Assembly: GCA_020073395.1 (NCBI GenBank) | Contig: JAIQFF010000007.1 | Coordinates: forward strand, 1 to 64,000 | From: Terriglobia bacterium | Lineage (GTDB): Bacteria; Acidobacteriota; Terriglobia; Terriglobales; Acidobacteriaceae | Length of the DNA stretch: 64,000 nucleotides | Direction: 5' to 3' | Part shown: in pieces, positions 25,564 to 35,142 of the stretch | How the letters are laid out: the number at the start of each line of letters is the position of its first letter | How positions within the stretch are numbered: position 1 is the stretch's first letter | Program-made: the position numbers and the translations under genes | The notes under the pieces: model-generated | Databases searched by the model: none | Told to the model about the DNA's origin: nothing | The model's input: only the letters and a program-made list of their open reading frames with translations

Positions 25564-27627
25564 TCAGCGAACTCGAGTGACGGTCACGAGCGGTTCGATC
25601 TGCGCCGCCGGACGCACGAACACAAAATCCAGCAGGGTGTCGGTCGCACGCAGACTGGAGTTGTTGCCGATCTGGATGGTTGTGGCATGGGCGGAAGTCC
25701 CCTGCGCCAAAGGCTGCGGAGTAGTGGTGCTGATCAATTCACCGAACGAGTCGAGGACGGAGGCTTGTTGGGTGCCCTGGATTTCGTCCACAACCGTTCG
25801 CAGACGATAGTCTTGGCCGTGGTTAAAGCTGCTTAGAATTGGCACGAATTGTTGGTTCGAAAAAATTCCTGATTGCGAAGTCGGGTCGGCAGCGTGGGTG
25901 GATGGCAGTTCCCAATTGACCAGGCGCGAAGGCGATCCGGAAGCCTGCCCCTGCAGCAGCACTGAAAACTGGCTTCCCCCCGGCGTCGGACTGGACCGGA
26001 AGCGAAATTCGAGGGCGTAACGGGTGAAGTCGAAATTCAGCGCGTGGCTGGCGACTCCGGGCGCGAGTTGGCTGAGTACGTGAATGGAGCCGGCGGGCAC
26101 CGTGGACGGCGGACCTATGGACAAGGTCAGGGCCTTGATATCTGGCTTCTGTTGATTGTGCGAGTCGGAGTAGTAGGCTACATACACGTGCCCGTTCGGC
26201 AGCAGCATTGGCCAGGAATAGCCGCCATCGATTTGCTTCCCGGTGTAAGCGTCGAGCACTGTACCGTAGCCAAATGTCTGTCCTCCGTCGTAAGAAACGA
26301 AAGCAGCCAACTGCCGGGGAAAGCCGGTAGTATTGGGCGGTTGGACTCCAGGGATCTGGATGGCCTCGCGTCCCATGAGGATGAGCGCCGATCCGGCCTG
26401 CACCATCACCGGCCCTTGCAGGACCCCCACTTGCGAAGTGTAAGAGATCAGCGGCCCCCAACTCATTCCCATATCACTGGAGTACCGTCCGTAGGTATTC
26501 AGAGTGTCGTCCGCTCGCATGATCGCAAATAATTTGCTGGGCGCGGTCCGGGCAATCGCGGTTTCGCTAAGCGACGGATCGCCCGCCTCACGAAGCACCG
26601 AGAGTTTTGTCCAGTTGAAACCGTCGTCCGACGACGACCACAGGCCGGGTGCTTGGCCGGAGCCAAGTGTGTACAGTCCGTAGCCCGCTCCATACATCGT
26701 CTGTCCAACCGTCAACGAGGGCGCCACGCTGAAGGTATCCGCGGACGGATCAAAGAAGAACGTGAACGGGGCCCAAGTCAAGCCGTTGTCGGTCGAACGG
26801 CTGTACGCCGCGAACTCACGGCCACTCTGATCAGCTTTGCCCAAAGCCATTACCAGGGCGCCGAGAGGAGTCCGAAGCAGCGCTGGGTCGGGCTGGGAAG
26901 AATCGAAATAGACGACTTCAGGGCTCCACGTCATACCTTTATCCAAGCTATGCCTCAGCACGACGAATGGACTATTCACGTGAGTTGTCCCTTTCTTGTA
27001 CGCCAGCACGAAGTCTCCGTTGGCCGCCTGCGCCACACCGGGAAATCCGTTATACAATCCGTCACTCTCGATTACGCTACGGCCACCGATGGTAAGCGGG
27101 CCTGCCGTGATGGTGTTCGTCACCCTGAGGTGGTTGGTCGCATGCCAGCCTGCGGTGTCATGGACGTCGCTAAAAAAGGGGAAGACCGAGTAACCGTCGA
27201 ACGAGGAAGTGGAAGCGACACAGCCTGTCGCATGCCCGGCCGTCAACAGGAGGCTCTGCGATGCTTGCGGACCCAACCCAGGCACCTTCACCCATAACAG
27301 TGCTTTCCCCGCTGCTGCATCGTACGACTCCAGCCAAGCTGACATCGGCTGACGGGTCGTAGCATCCCATAAGGCCATGGCAGATTCTTTTTTGGGAACC
27401 GTGAAATCGAAAACCGTTTCATCCAGCAAGATAGCAACGGGATAGTTCTGTAAGGTCTCTTGCCCAGTATTCTGTATCGTCAGCGACAGCACTTCAGGTG
27501 CTGCGTTGGGGTCACAGCTGGGGATGGAAGGCCGCAGAGATCCGCCACAGCCGACCAGGAACTCCATCCACAGACAGACAAAAACCAACCGCTGACTTTT
27601 GACGCTGACCGGGCCCGCGAAGAACAA
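25564..27627 (-). CDS. Sialidase-like (BNR/Asp-box) lipoprotein with DUF2341 domain
   Basis: A 687-residue lipoprotein: the signal ends in FLVGC, with Cys as the lipidated residue. Residues ~45-130 match DUF2341 (NYPVAILLDETVFDF, then LLWVKVPGLGPQASQS). Residues ~190-480 form a six-bladed sialidase-like propeller with Asp-box motifs SLDKGMTWS, STDNGLTWA, SSDDGFNWT, SSDMGMSWG and SYDGGQTFG. A concanavalin-like C-terminal domain follows. The start is TTG with GGGAG about seven bases upstream. Full catalytic residues (Arg triad) cannot be confirmed by eye, so exo-sialidase activity is unproven; the family also contains other glycan-binding propellers. It is divergent from the fucosidase gene. 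Confidence 0.75.
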   Translation of the reverse strand: MFFAGPVSVKSQRLVFVCLWMEFLVGCGGSLRPSIPSCDPNAAPEVLSLTIQNTGQETLQNYPVAILLDETVFDFTVPKKESAMALWDATTRQPMSAWLESYDAAAGKALLWVKVPGLGPQASQSLLLTAGHATGCVASTSSFDGYSVFPFFSDVHDTAGWHATNHLRVTNTITAGPLTIGGRSVIESDGLYNGFPGVAQAANGDFVLAYKKGTTHVNSPFVVLRHSLDKGMTWSPEVVYFDSSQPDPALLRTPLGALVMALGKADQSGREFAAYSRSTDNGLTWAPFTFFFDPSADTFSVAPSLTVGQTMYGAGYGLYTLGSGQAPGLWSSSDDGFNWTKLSVLREAGDPSLSETAIARTAPSKLFAIMRADDTLNTYGRYSSDMGMSWGPLISYTSQVGVLQGPVMVQAGSALILMGREAIQIPGVQPPNTTGFPRQLAAFVSYDGGQTFGYGTVLDAYTGKQIDGGYSWPMLLPNGHVYVAYYSDSHNQQKPDIKALTLSIGPPSTVPAGSIHVLSQLAPGVASHALNFDFTRYALEFRFRSSPTPGGSQFSVLLQGQASGSPSRLVNWELPSTHAADPTSQSGIFSNQQFVPILSSFNHGQDYRLRTVVDEIQGTQQASVLDSFGELISTTTPQPLAQGTSAHATTIQIGNNSSLRATDTLLDFVFVRPAAQIEPLVTVTRVR

Positions 27628-27828
27628 GTTGGACTCCCCGAACCTGGAAGGAGAATTCTGTGTCCTGCAACGGCTGAAGTCAGGGCCTTGAATTCATGGC
27701 AGGAAATCCAGCGTAACAGTCAGGGGAGGACGGAGGTTAGGCACGGAGGGACGTGGGTTGCAGCTCAGACGAAACCAATTACACCAGCTATACTCTTCGC
27801 CGAGGTTAGTAGGGAAACGAGGTACTTC

Positions 27829-29202
27829 ATGTTGCGCGCCGTGTGCTCCGGCAGAATACTCGCAGTGGCGGCCTTGGGGTTGCTGATCTCTGTTCCACTT
27901 GCTCCCGCCCAGAATTTCACCGAGATCAAACCCTCCCCGCAGCAGGTGCAGTGGCAAGACCTCGAATTCGGCGTGATCATTCACTTTGGCCCGAATACTT
28001 TCATGGATCGAGAATGGGGAGACGGCACGGCCAGTCCACAGGGATTCAACCCCACACAATTCGATCCTGATCAATGGATGCGAGCCGTGCAAGCGGCGGG
28101 AGCAAAGTATGTCGTTCTGGTGGCCAAGCATCACGACGGTTTCTGCCTGTGGCCTACGGAACAAACCGATTATGGCGTGAAGAGCAGCCCCTGGGAGAAT
28201 GGCCGCGGCGATGTGGTGCGGCGAGTGTCAGATGCGGCGCGAAAGTTTGGCTTGAAGTTCGGCGTTTATCTTTCTCCATGGGACCGCCATGAGCCCCGCT
28301 ACAGCAATTCCACCGAGTATGACAAATACTACCTCGCCGAGTTGAGCGAATTGGCCCAGCACTACGGCGACCTGGTTGAATTCTGGCTGGATGGGGCGGG
28401 CAGCGCCGGTCACGTTTACAACTTTCCGCGCATCATCGAGGAGCTCCGTACTTACCAGCCCAATACACTCGTGTTCGCCGACACCGGACTGTTCGAGTAC
28501 GGCGACATACGATGGGTGGGCAACGAGGATGGAAACGTTCCCTACGAAAACTGGAACGTGATCGACCGTCACGGCTTCCTGCGCTGGCGGCCGGTGGAAG
28601 CTGACACACCGTTGCACAAGGGGCACTGGTTCTGGCATCCAGATGACGAAGCTAGCCTCAGGACAACGGAGGAATTGGTATCGATATACGAGCAAACTAT
28701 CGGCCATGGCAGCCAGCTCATGCTGGGCCTGGCGCCGGACCGGCGCGGACTTCTGCCCGAAGCGGATGTAAAGCAGCTGCAAGAATTCGGCGTAGCCATT
28801 CGCCAGCGCTACGCCAACAATCTGGTCGCGTCCGGACATATTCGGACTGCGGGTGCGACCGAGGCGGCGCTTGATGGCGATCCCGATACATTCTGGTCGG
28901 CTCCGCCCGGCTCGCACCATGCCGTGCTCGAGGTAGGCTTTTACAAGCCGATCACGTTTGATCGCGCCTTGACTATGGAGTGGTTGAACGGTGGGCAACA
29001 CGTCGAGCACTTTCGTATCGAGGTGTGGAATGGCAAAGCCTGGAGCGCGGTCGTGGACGGTCGAGCCATCGGGCACAAGCGCATCGATCGTTTCACGCGA
29101 GTCACGGCTTCACGCATCCGCCTGAATATTCTCGCCTCCTCGGCGGAAGCGCATATTCGCGAGTTCCAGGTGTTTGATGGAGGCAAGTCCGCAGCACCGT
29201 GA
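27829..29202 (+). CDS. GH29 alpha-L-fucosidase, secreted
   Basis: A 457-residue protein with a signal peptide ending PLAPAQ (residue 28). The GH29 catalytic domain is clear: FGVIIHFGPNTFMDREWGDG, KHHDGFCLWPT, GVYLSPWDRHEPRY, and the nucleophile Asp188 in EFWLDGAG. The C-terminus (~325-457) is an F5/8 type C-like carbohydrate-binding domain (ATEAALDGDPDTFWSAPPGS, RIEVWNGKAWSAV). Although the frame is open from 27460, the signal peptide fixes ATG 27829, with GAGG seven bases upstream. It is divergently transcribed from the sialidase-like lipoprotein, a likely glycan-degrading pair. A family A repeat lies just downstream. Confidence 0.88.
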   Translation: MLRAVCSGRILAVAALGLLISVPLAPAQNFTEIKPSPQQVQWQDLEFGVIIHFGPNTFMDREWGDGTASPQGFNPTQFDPDQWMRAVQAAGAKYVVLVAKHHDGFCLWPTEQTDYGVKSSPWENGRGDVVRRVSDAARKFGLKFGVYLSPWDRHEPRYSNSTEYDKYYLAELSELAQHYGDLVEFWLDGAGSAGHVYNFPRIIEELRTYQPNTLVFADTGLFEYGDIRWVGNEDGNVPYENWNVIDRHGFLRWRPVEADTPLHKGHWFWHPDDEASLRTTEELVSIYEQTIGHGSQLMLGLAPDRRGLLPEADVKQLQEFGVAIRQRYANNLVASGHIRTAGATEAALDGDPDTFWSAPPGSHHAVLEVGFYKPITFDRALTMEWLNGGQHVEHFRIEVWNGKAWSAVVDGRAIGHKRIDRFTRVTASRIRLNILASSAEAHIREFQVFDGGKSAAP

Positions 29203-29253
29203 TTCAGGATTCGGGCATTGCTCGCAGACGGCCTCAGACTCCTGTGAAGGGGG

Positions 29254-29365
29254 GTGTGGGGCGGACACTCTTGTCCGCCGCTCTTGAAGTTGCATGGTTT
29301 GTGAGGCGCATTTGACTGCTCAAGGGCAAAGTCAAAGGCGTCGGACAGGAGTGTCCGACCCACAC
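29254..29365. repeat. Inverted-repeat element, family A copy 1
   Basis: A 112-bp element with long inverted ends (GTGTGGGGCGGACACTC at the left; GAGTGTCCGACCCACAC at the right). Its inside reads CTTGAAGTTGCATGGTTTGTG... GGCAAAGTCAAAGGCG. The reverse complement of copy 2 (45685-45805) matches this inside, so the two are inverted copies of one sequence. It sits between convergent gene ends. Confidence 0.75.
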
Positions 29366-29389
29366 AATAAGGACGGCCGGCGCTACAGT

Positions 29390-30352
29390 CTAGTCATCAC
29401 CGGTGAAAAATTGGGCCATCTTGCGGAACTTGGCATAGCGCGTGGCGACCAACTCTTTGACTGGGCTTGTCTTCAGCTCGGCAAGCTGCTCTTGCAGGGT
29501 GGCATCAAGCAGGGCTGCGGCGGCTTCGTGGTCAACGTGCGCGCCGCCCTCGGGTTCGGGCACGATGCCGTCGATGCAGCCCAGTTCTTGCAAGTCTTCG
29601 GCGGTGATGCGCATGGCCTGGGCGGCAAGCGCTTTCTTGGTGGGATCGCGCCACATGATGGAAGCGCAGCCTTCTGGTGAGATCACCGAATAGATCGAGT
29701 TTTCCATCATCAGGACGCGGTCGGCGATGGCGATGGCAAGCGCTCCGCCACTTCCGCCTTCGCCCGTGATGGTCGCAATGATGGGAATCCGCAGTCGCGC
29801 CATCTCGCGCAGATTGTGCGCAATGGCTTCTGCCTGGCCCCGCTCTTCTGCCCCCAGACCGGGATACGCGCCCGGCGTGTCCACGAAAGTAATGAGCGGA
29901 CGGCTATATTTTTCCGCAATCTTCATCACCCGCATCGCCTTGCGGTATCCCTCCGGGTTAGGCATGCCGAAGTTGCGGTAAACCTTTTGCTTGGTATCGC
30001 GGGCCTTCTGATGTCCGACGATCATCACCTCTTCGCCGTGGAAACGGGCCATGCCGCAAATGATGGCGGGGTCATCCGCATAGCCGCGATCGCCGTGGAT
30101 CTCGCTCCAGTCGGTGAAGATGCGCTCGATATAATCGAGAGGGTAGGGGCGCTGGGGATGCCGTGCCAACTCCGTTTTGTCCCAGGCCTTGTAGTGCGAA
30201 GTTGCCATGTCTTTGCGTAAGGCTTCGATGCGGTCGCGCAATTGCTGAATCTCGCGCTTTGTACTTTCGTCAGGTCCAGCGGCCGCCTGCAAGCGGGCGA
30301 TCTGCTCCTCGATCTTCTCCAACTGCTGGTGCGTCTTCTCCCCAGACTCCAT
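29390..30352 (-). CDS. accA: Acetyl-CoA carboxylase carboxyltransferase subunit alpha
   Basis: The alpha subunit of the carboxyltransferase that makes malonyl-CoA for fatty acid synthesis. It has the N-terminal coiled coil (HQQLEKIEEQIARLQA), the HPQRPYPLDYIERIF segment, and the core RDTKQKVYRNFGMPNPEGYRK... TFVDTPGAYPGLGAEERGQ... TGEGGSGGALAIAIADRVLM... YSVISPEGCASIMWRDP, all diagnostic of AccA. The frame is open to 30463, with starts at 30463 (GTG), 30418, 30391 and 30352. AccA normally begins with the coiled coil, so I use 30352, but no start has a convincing Shine-Dalgarno. The gene stands between a repeat and dnaE on the same strand. Confidence 0.93.
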   Translation of the reverse strand: MESGEKTHQQLEKIEEQIARLQAAAGPDESTKREIQQLRDRIEALRKDMATSHYKAWDKTELARHPQRPYPLDYIERIFTDWSEIHGDRGYADDPAIICGMARFHGEEVMIVGHQKARDTKQKVYRNFGMPNPEGYRKAMRVMKIAEKYSRPLITFVDTPGAYPGLGAEERGQAEAIAHNLREMARLRIPIIATITGEGGSGGALAIAIADRVLMMENSIYSVISPEGCASIMWRDPTKKALAAQAMRITAEDLQELGCIDGIVPEPEGGAHVDHEAAAALLDATLQEQLAELKTSPVKELVATRYAKFRKMAQFFTGDD

Positions 30353-30565
30353 TTTGCCGCCGCCGTTCCTGGCCAAGCGCGCTTCCACCATGGAGAGGAG
30401 GAACTCGGCCCCTGCCATCACCAGCGCTTCGTTGGGCACCGGTGGTGCGTTCTTTGCCCCCACCTTGAAAGTCTTTTGAATGGAAACTCTTATCCGCCGC
30501 AGATTTCGGTACGGCTCGTCATGAAGCGGTTACCGGAGTGTCAAGCTAGCGCTCCGGCTGTTGTA

Positions 30566-33500
30566 TCAGTCAATTACCCGCACGGCGCCCCGGCCACAAA
30601 GCTCCTCGACGCGCGCGATGAAGTTACGGTCTGGCAGGACATTATAGCCTTCCGCCTCCATCACCACCATGAAATCGCCCTGGCGTTCCACGTCAAACAA
30701 TACCTTGGCTGCGCCCTTCTGCTGGGCACAAAGGCTGTGCAACGCGTCCACCGTGGACTCACTTGCGGTCTCGAGCGGGACCCGAATGCGGAGCGAATTC
30801 GGCAACGGCACTTTGGCGTCTTCCAGGGGAAGAATCTCGTTTACCGTCAGCTTGGGATTGGCGCCTTCCTCGATGCGCACCCCGCCCCGGATCAGCACCG
30901 GCACTTCCAGCCGTACCTTGTCCTGCAGTTTGCGGTAGGCCTCGGGAAACACCAGCATCTCGACGGTGCCGGCCATGTCTTCGAGGGCTCCCTGAGCGTA
31001 GAAATCGCCGCGCTTCGATTTCAGCACGCGCAGATTAGTGATGATGCCGGCGGTGGTGATGTTCTCGTCCTTGCCCGTGGACTTGGTCAGAGCTGAGATC
31101 TCCTCTGTGGAGAGCGCGCGCAGGTCTTCCAGCTTGTCGCGGTATTTTTCCAGGGGATGCCCGCTGATAAAGAAGCCGAGAATTTCTTTCTCGTTGGCGA
31201 GCCGGGTGTGTTCGTCCCAGTCAGGCGTTTCGGGAAGCTTGTTCTGCGACGCCGAAACTTCTTCCTGCTGGAAGACGCCAAACAGGCCGTGCTGGCCGCT
31301 CTCGGCATCACGCTGGGTTTTCTGCGCGCCTTCGATGGCGCGGTCGAGCACCGCCATAAGCTGGGCCCGCCGGCCGAGTCCATCCATGGCGCCGCTCTTG
31401 ATCAGCGATTCCAGAACGCGCTTGTTAAGAAGACGCAACTCCACCTTCTCGCAGAATTCGTAAATCGAGTTGTAGCGGCCCAGCTCTTTGCGTCCGGCAA
31501 CAATCGATTCGATGGCGTTGTGGCCGACATTCTTGACCGCCGCCAGACCGAAACGGATGGCCTTGCCATGGGGCGTGAAGTTGGCGTCGCTCACGTTGAT
31601 GTCGGGGGCTTCGACGGCAATGCCCATCTCGCGGCACTCGTTGATGTACTTCACCACGTCGTCGGTGTTGCCGGTCACCGAAGTCAGCAGAGCGGCCATG
31701 AATTCGACCGGATAGCGGGTCTTCAGATATGCAGTCTGGTAGGCCAACAGCGCATAGGCGGCCGAATGTGCCTTGGGGAAGCCGTATTCGGCAAACTTGG
31801 CCAGCAGGTCGAAGATCTTTTCAATCTTCTTTGGAGGATACCCGCGCTGTACCGCGCCCTCGATAAAACGCTCGCGCTGCTTGGCCATCTCTTCCGGCTT
31901 CTTCTTTCCCATCGCGCGCCGCAGCAAGTCGGCCTCGCCCAGCGAGTAGCCCGCAAGCCGGTGGGCAATCTGCATCACGTGCTCCTGGTAAACGATCACG
32001 CCGAACGTTTCTTCCAGGATCTGTTCCAGTTCCGGCAGTTCGTATTCAATCTTTTTGCGCCCGTGCTTGCGCTCAATGAAGTAGTCGATCATGCCGCCCT
32101 GAATCGGCCCGGGACGGTAGAGGGCATTCAGGGCGGTAAGGTCTTCGATGGTGTTGGGCTGGTAGCGGCGCAGCACGTCGCGCATGCCGCGGGATTCAAA
32201 CTGGAACACGCCAGACGTGAGCGCGCTGTGGAACACCTTCTCGTAAGTCTCACGATCATCGAGCGGGAGGGTTTCGAGCGCAATGTTCTCGCCGCGAGTT
32301 TGGGCGATCAGTTTCAAGGTGTCGTCCAGAATGGTCAGCGTCGTCAATCCCAGGAAATCCATCTTCAACAGGCCCATTTTCTCGATGGCGACCATGTCGA
32401 AAGCGGTGACGATTTCGTCGTTCTTGGTGCGATGCAGCGGAACCAAGTCGGTGAGCGGACGCGGAGAAATCACGACACCCGCGGCGTGAACTCCCGCATT
32501 GCGCACCAGCCCTTCCAGTTTGCGCGCGGTGTCGAGAAGCTGGCGTACCTGCGGTTCGCTCTCATAGGCCTGTTGCAGCCCGGGCGATTCCCGGATCGCG
32601 TCTTCCAGCTTGATGTTCAGCGTGGTGGGTACCATCTTGGCGATCCGGTCCACGTCGGCATAGGGGATATCCATGGCGCGTCCTACGTCTTTGATGGCCG
32701 CTTTGGCTGCCATCGTGCCGAAGGTGATGATCTGCGCCACATTCTCCCGGCCGTATTTCTGGGTAACGTAGTTGATCACTTCGCCGCGCCGGTTCATGCA
32801 GAAATCCATGTCGATATCCGGCAGCGAAATGCGTTCGGGGTTCAGGAAACGCTCGAAGAACAACTCGTGTTGCAGGGGATCGATATCTGTGATCCTCAGG
32901 GAATAGGAAACCAGCGAGCCGGCAGCCGATCCGCGACCCGGTCCCACCGGGATGCCATGCTCGCGCGCGTAGCGGACAAAGTCCCAGACAATCAGGAAGT
33001 ATCCGGAAAACTGCATCTGCTGGATGATGGCGATTTCCTGCGCCAGACGCTGCTCGTAGTCGGCAACGCTATGCTTCGCCGCGCCTGGACTCCCGACCGT
33101 GCGCAGCGCCTCCAGTCGCCGCGCGAATCCCTCCCTCGTAACGTGCTCGAAATAGCTGTCGAGAGTGAATCCGTCGGGCACGTCGAAGTGCGGAAACGGA
33201 TTGCTGACCTTTTCCAGCCGCATGTTGCAGCGTTCCGCGATGGCCAGGGTCCGGGAGAGCACGTCCGGCGCGTCTTTGAACACCCGATGCATCTCGTCAT
33301 GACTCTTGACGAAAAACCCGGTTCCCTGGAACTTCATGCGGTTAGTGTCCTGAATGGACTTGCCGGTCTGTATGCACAGCATTACGTCCTGAGCGTGAGC
33401 ATCGTCCTCGCAGAGGTAGTGGCTGTCATTGGTCGCCACCATCGGAAGGCCCAGGTCTTTTTCCAGACGGAACAGGTTGGAATGGATGCGATGTTCCTGT

Positions 33501-34048
33501 TCCAGGCCTTGGTCCTGAATTTCTAGAAAGAAGTTGTTCGGACCGAAAATGTCGCTGTAGATCGCCGCCGCCGCCCGCGCCGCCTCGTAGTTTTCTTCCA
33601 TCAGGCGCTCGGCAACCTCGCCTTTCAGACAGCCTGAGAGTCCGATCAGGCCCTTGGAGTGCTCTGCCAGAAACTTCTTGCTCACCCGCGGCTTGTAGTA
33701 GAAGCCGCGCAACGAGGCTTCCGATGTGATCTTGGCCAGGTGCCGGTAGCCTTCCTCGTTTTCCGCGAGAACCAGAAGGTGGTTGTAGGTGTCGCCGTCG
33801 GGAGGAGTGCGTTCGATGTTATGGTCGTCCTTCTTGCAGATGTAAAGCTCGCAGCCGACGATCGGCTTCACCCCCGCCTTGTGAGCGGCGTTCACGAAAT
33901 GGACTGCGCCAAAAATATTGCCGTGATCGGTCATGGCGACTGCGGGCATACCCAGCTCTTTCACGCGCTGGACAAGCTTTTCCACGTCGCAGGCGCCGTC
34001 AAGCATGCTGTAGTCGGTATGGAGGTGCAGGTGGACGAATTGGGACAT
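30566..34048 (-). CDS. dnaE: DNA polymerase III alpha subunit
   Basis: A 1,160-residue replicative polymerase (DnaE1 size). The N-terminal PHP domain (FVHLHLHTDYSMLDGA) is followed by the polymerase core with the catalytic Asp cluster in LPDIDMDFCMNRRGEVINYV (split: LPDIDMDF, then CMNRRGEVI). The VGPGRGSAAGSLVSY motif, helix-hairpin-helix and C-terminal OB-fold (TAGIITNLRVLKSKRG) are also present. The length is standard and uninterrupted. It starts at ATG 34048, and a perfect DnaA box lies about 70 bp upstream. Confidence 0.97.
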   Translation of the reverse strand: MSQFVHLHLHTDYSMLDGACDVEKLVQRVKELGMPAVAMTDHGNIFGAVHFVNAAHKAGVKPIVGCELYICKKDDHNIERTPPDGDTYNHLLVLAENEEGYRHLAKITSEASLRGFYYKPRVSKKFLAEHSKGLIGLSGCLKGEVAERLMEENYEAARAAAAIYSDIFGPNNFFLEIQDQGLEQEHRIHSNLFRLEKDLGLPMVATNDSHYLCEDDAHAQDVMLCIQTGKSIQDTNRMKFQGTGFFVKSHDEMHRVFKDAPDVLSRTLAIAERCNMRLEKVSNPFPHFDVPDGFTLDSYFEHVTREGFARRLEALRTVGSPGAAKHSVADYEQRLAQEIAIIQQMQFSGYFLIVWDFVRYAREHGIPVGPGRGSAAGSLVSYSLRITDIDPLQHELFFERFLNPERISLPDIDMDFCMNRRGEVINYVTQKYGRENVAQIITFGTMAAKAAIKDVGRAMDIPYADVDRIAKMVPTTLNIKLEDAIRESPGLQQAYESEPQVRQLLDTARKLEGLVRNAGVHAAGVVISPRPLTDLVPLHRTKNDEIVTAFDMVAIEKMGLLKMDFLGLTTLTILDDTLKLIAQTRGENIALETLPLDDRETYEKVFHSALTSGVFQFESRGMRDVLRRYQPNTIEDLTALNALYRPGPIQGGMIDYFIERKHGRKKIEYELPELEQILEETFGVIVYQEHVMQIAHRLAGYSLGEADLLRRAMGKKKPEEMAKQRERFIEGAVQRGYPPKKIEKIFDLLAKFAEYGFPKAHSAAYALLAYQTAYLKTRYPVEFMAALLTSVTGNTDDVVKYINECREMGIAVEAPDINVSDANFTPHGKAIRFGLAAVKNVGHNAIESIVAGRKELGRYNSIYEFCEKVELRLLNKRVLESLIKSGAMDGLGRRAQLMAVLDRAIEGAQKTQRDAESGQHGLFGVFQQEEVSASQNKLPETPDWDEHTRLANEKEILGFFISGHPLEKYRDKLEDLRALSTEEISALTKSTGKDENITTAGIITNLRVLKSKRGDFYAQGALEDMAGTVEMLVFPEAYRKLQDKVRLEVPVLIRGGVRIEEGANPKLTVNEILPLEDAKVPLPNSLRIRVPLETASESTVDALHSLCAQQKGAAKVLFDVERQGDFMVVMEAEGYNVLPDRNFIARVEELCGRGAVRVID

Positions 34049-34113
34049 GGGTCGCCGTGGCGAAGTTGCTTACTCCTATTCTAATGGGAAATTGCGGGTG
34101 AGAGGCGGGTAGT

Positions 34114-34122
34114 TTATCCACA
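34114..34122 (+). promoter_or_regulatory. Consensus DnaA box upstream of dnaE
   Basis: TTATCCACA matches the DnaA-ATP/ADP high-affinity box exactly. It lies 66-74 bp before the dnaE start and next to a run of alternating GC dinucleotides (34134-34144). It is only one box, so this is a regulatory candidate, not an origin. Confidence 0.35.
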
Positions 34123-34155
34123 GAAGGACAAGACGCGCGCGCGCGAGTCGCCCGC

Positions 34156-34232
34156 GGCCACATGGTCGCCTGTGGCCACACGAAACCACGTAGGCCCGGA
34201 CGCCTCGTCCGGGCAGGCCAGCGCAGCTCGCC
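34156..34232. repeat. Hairpins between dnaE and the Gly-rich gene (family C copy 1)
   Basis: A GGCCACA...TGTGGCC hairpin (34156-34177) is followed by CACGTAGGCCCGGACGCCTC... (34187-34232). That segment recurs at 51821-51870 with the same hairpin parts (GCCCGGAC.../GTCCGGGC; GCGCAGCTCGCC vs GCGTAGCTCGCC). Confidence 0.5.
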
Positions 34233-34239
34233 AGAGGAT

Positions 34240-35013
34240 TTAGCGCGGGACCGCGAAGCCTACGCCGCGATCGTCGTTGGCCTTGGTGGTGGCCTCAATG
34301 TCCAGCCAAGACAATGGAAGCTTGGTGGCTCGCTGCTCGTTGAAAATCCAAAGCGTGCCGCCCACCACCGCATAGTTCTGCACTTCCTGGGTATGCTTGT
34401 CGCGAAAGACCAGCAAGGTGGGAGTAGAGGGCTCCGATGTGCTTTCGGTTTGAGGGCCCGGCGCATCACGCGCTTCCCGTTGCTCCGTTTCCCTTTGCTC
34501 GCGCAGACGCGCCACTTCATCCTCCAGGCGATTGATGTCCTGTTGCTGCTGCGCTATGTCATTTTGGGCAGAGTACGCAGGGGAGGCGTACGACGAGCCA
34601 TAGTAGTCGTATCCCGGATAGTAATCCCCAGTCGAGTAGAAGGCGCCACCGTAGTAAGTGGGATAACCGTAGTACGCAGGGAACGCCGAGCCAAAGAAGG
34701 CGCGGTGATGAAAATGCCGGGAGCCGAAAACCGGCCGGTGGAAACCGCGGAACGACCCGTTAGTACGGAGAGAAGGCTGGCGCAAGCCAGTGCCGAACGC
34801 TGCTCCGAATTGAGGGGCCGATCCAAAGTGCGGAGCTGTACCGAGGCTCGAACTGCCGCGAAAACCAACTGGACCGTGGGAGGAAAATCCGCCGCGCCCC
34901 ATCGATCCTCCTCCAATCGACCCTCCGCCTCGGGACCCGCCGTGCATCTGGGCCAGCAAGGGAGCCGGTAGCAACGTCGTGGACAACGCCGCAATGGCCA
35001 ACCAGCGCTGCAT
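34240..35013 (-). CDS. Secreted Gly/Tyr-rich hypothetical protein
   Basis: A 257-residue exported protein with a signal peptide ending PAPLLAQ. The first ~170 residues are low-complexity (GGSRGGGSIGGGSMGRGG; later many Tyr, Gly and His). A coiled-coil stretch (QQDINRLEDEVARLREQRE) follows, then a small C-terminal domain ending KANDDRGVGFAVPR. No family is recognised. It may be a surface or biofilm protein. Confidence 0.65.
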   Translation of the reverse strand: MQRWLAIAALSTTLLPAPLLAQMHGGSRGGGSIGGGSMGRGGFSSHGPVGFRGSSSLGTAPHFGSAPQFGAAFGTGLRQPSLRTNGSFRGFHRPVFGSRHFHHRAFFGSAFPAYYGYPTYYGGAFYSTGDYYPGYDYYGSSYASPAYSAQNDIAQQQQDINRLEDEVARLREQRETEQREARDAPGPQTESTSEPSTPTLLVFRDKHTQEVQNYAVVGGTLWIFNEQRATKLPLSWLDIEATTKANDDRGVGFAVPR

Positions 35014-35142
35014 ACGGGGGATTATAGCGCCGGCAGCGGCGTCAAGTTGTCAAATCTTTGCCACCTCGGGGAGAGCGCCTCCATCGTTGAAGATGGGGGA
35101 AACGCAAGATTCTCGCCTCCTCTCTGTCCTGAGCGGAGTTAG

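Noticed and set aside
31157-33526. A 789-codon open frame on the plus strand
   Set aside because: It is the exact antisense of dnaE, with no family-like motifs; long opposite-strand frames are common in GC-rich genes.
34100-34180. Replication origin near dnaE
   Set aside because: Only one DnaA box and no AT-rich unwinding region or dnaA/dnaN neighbours.
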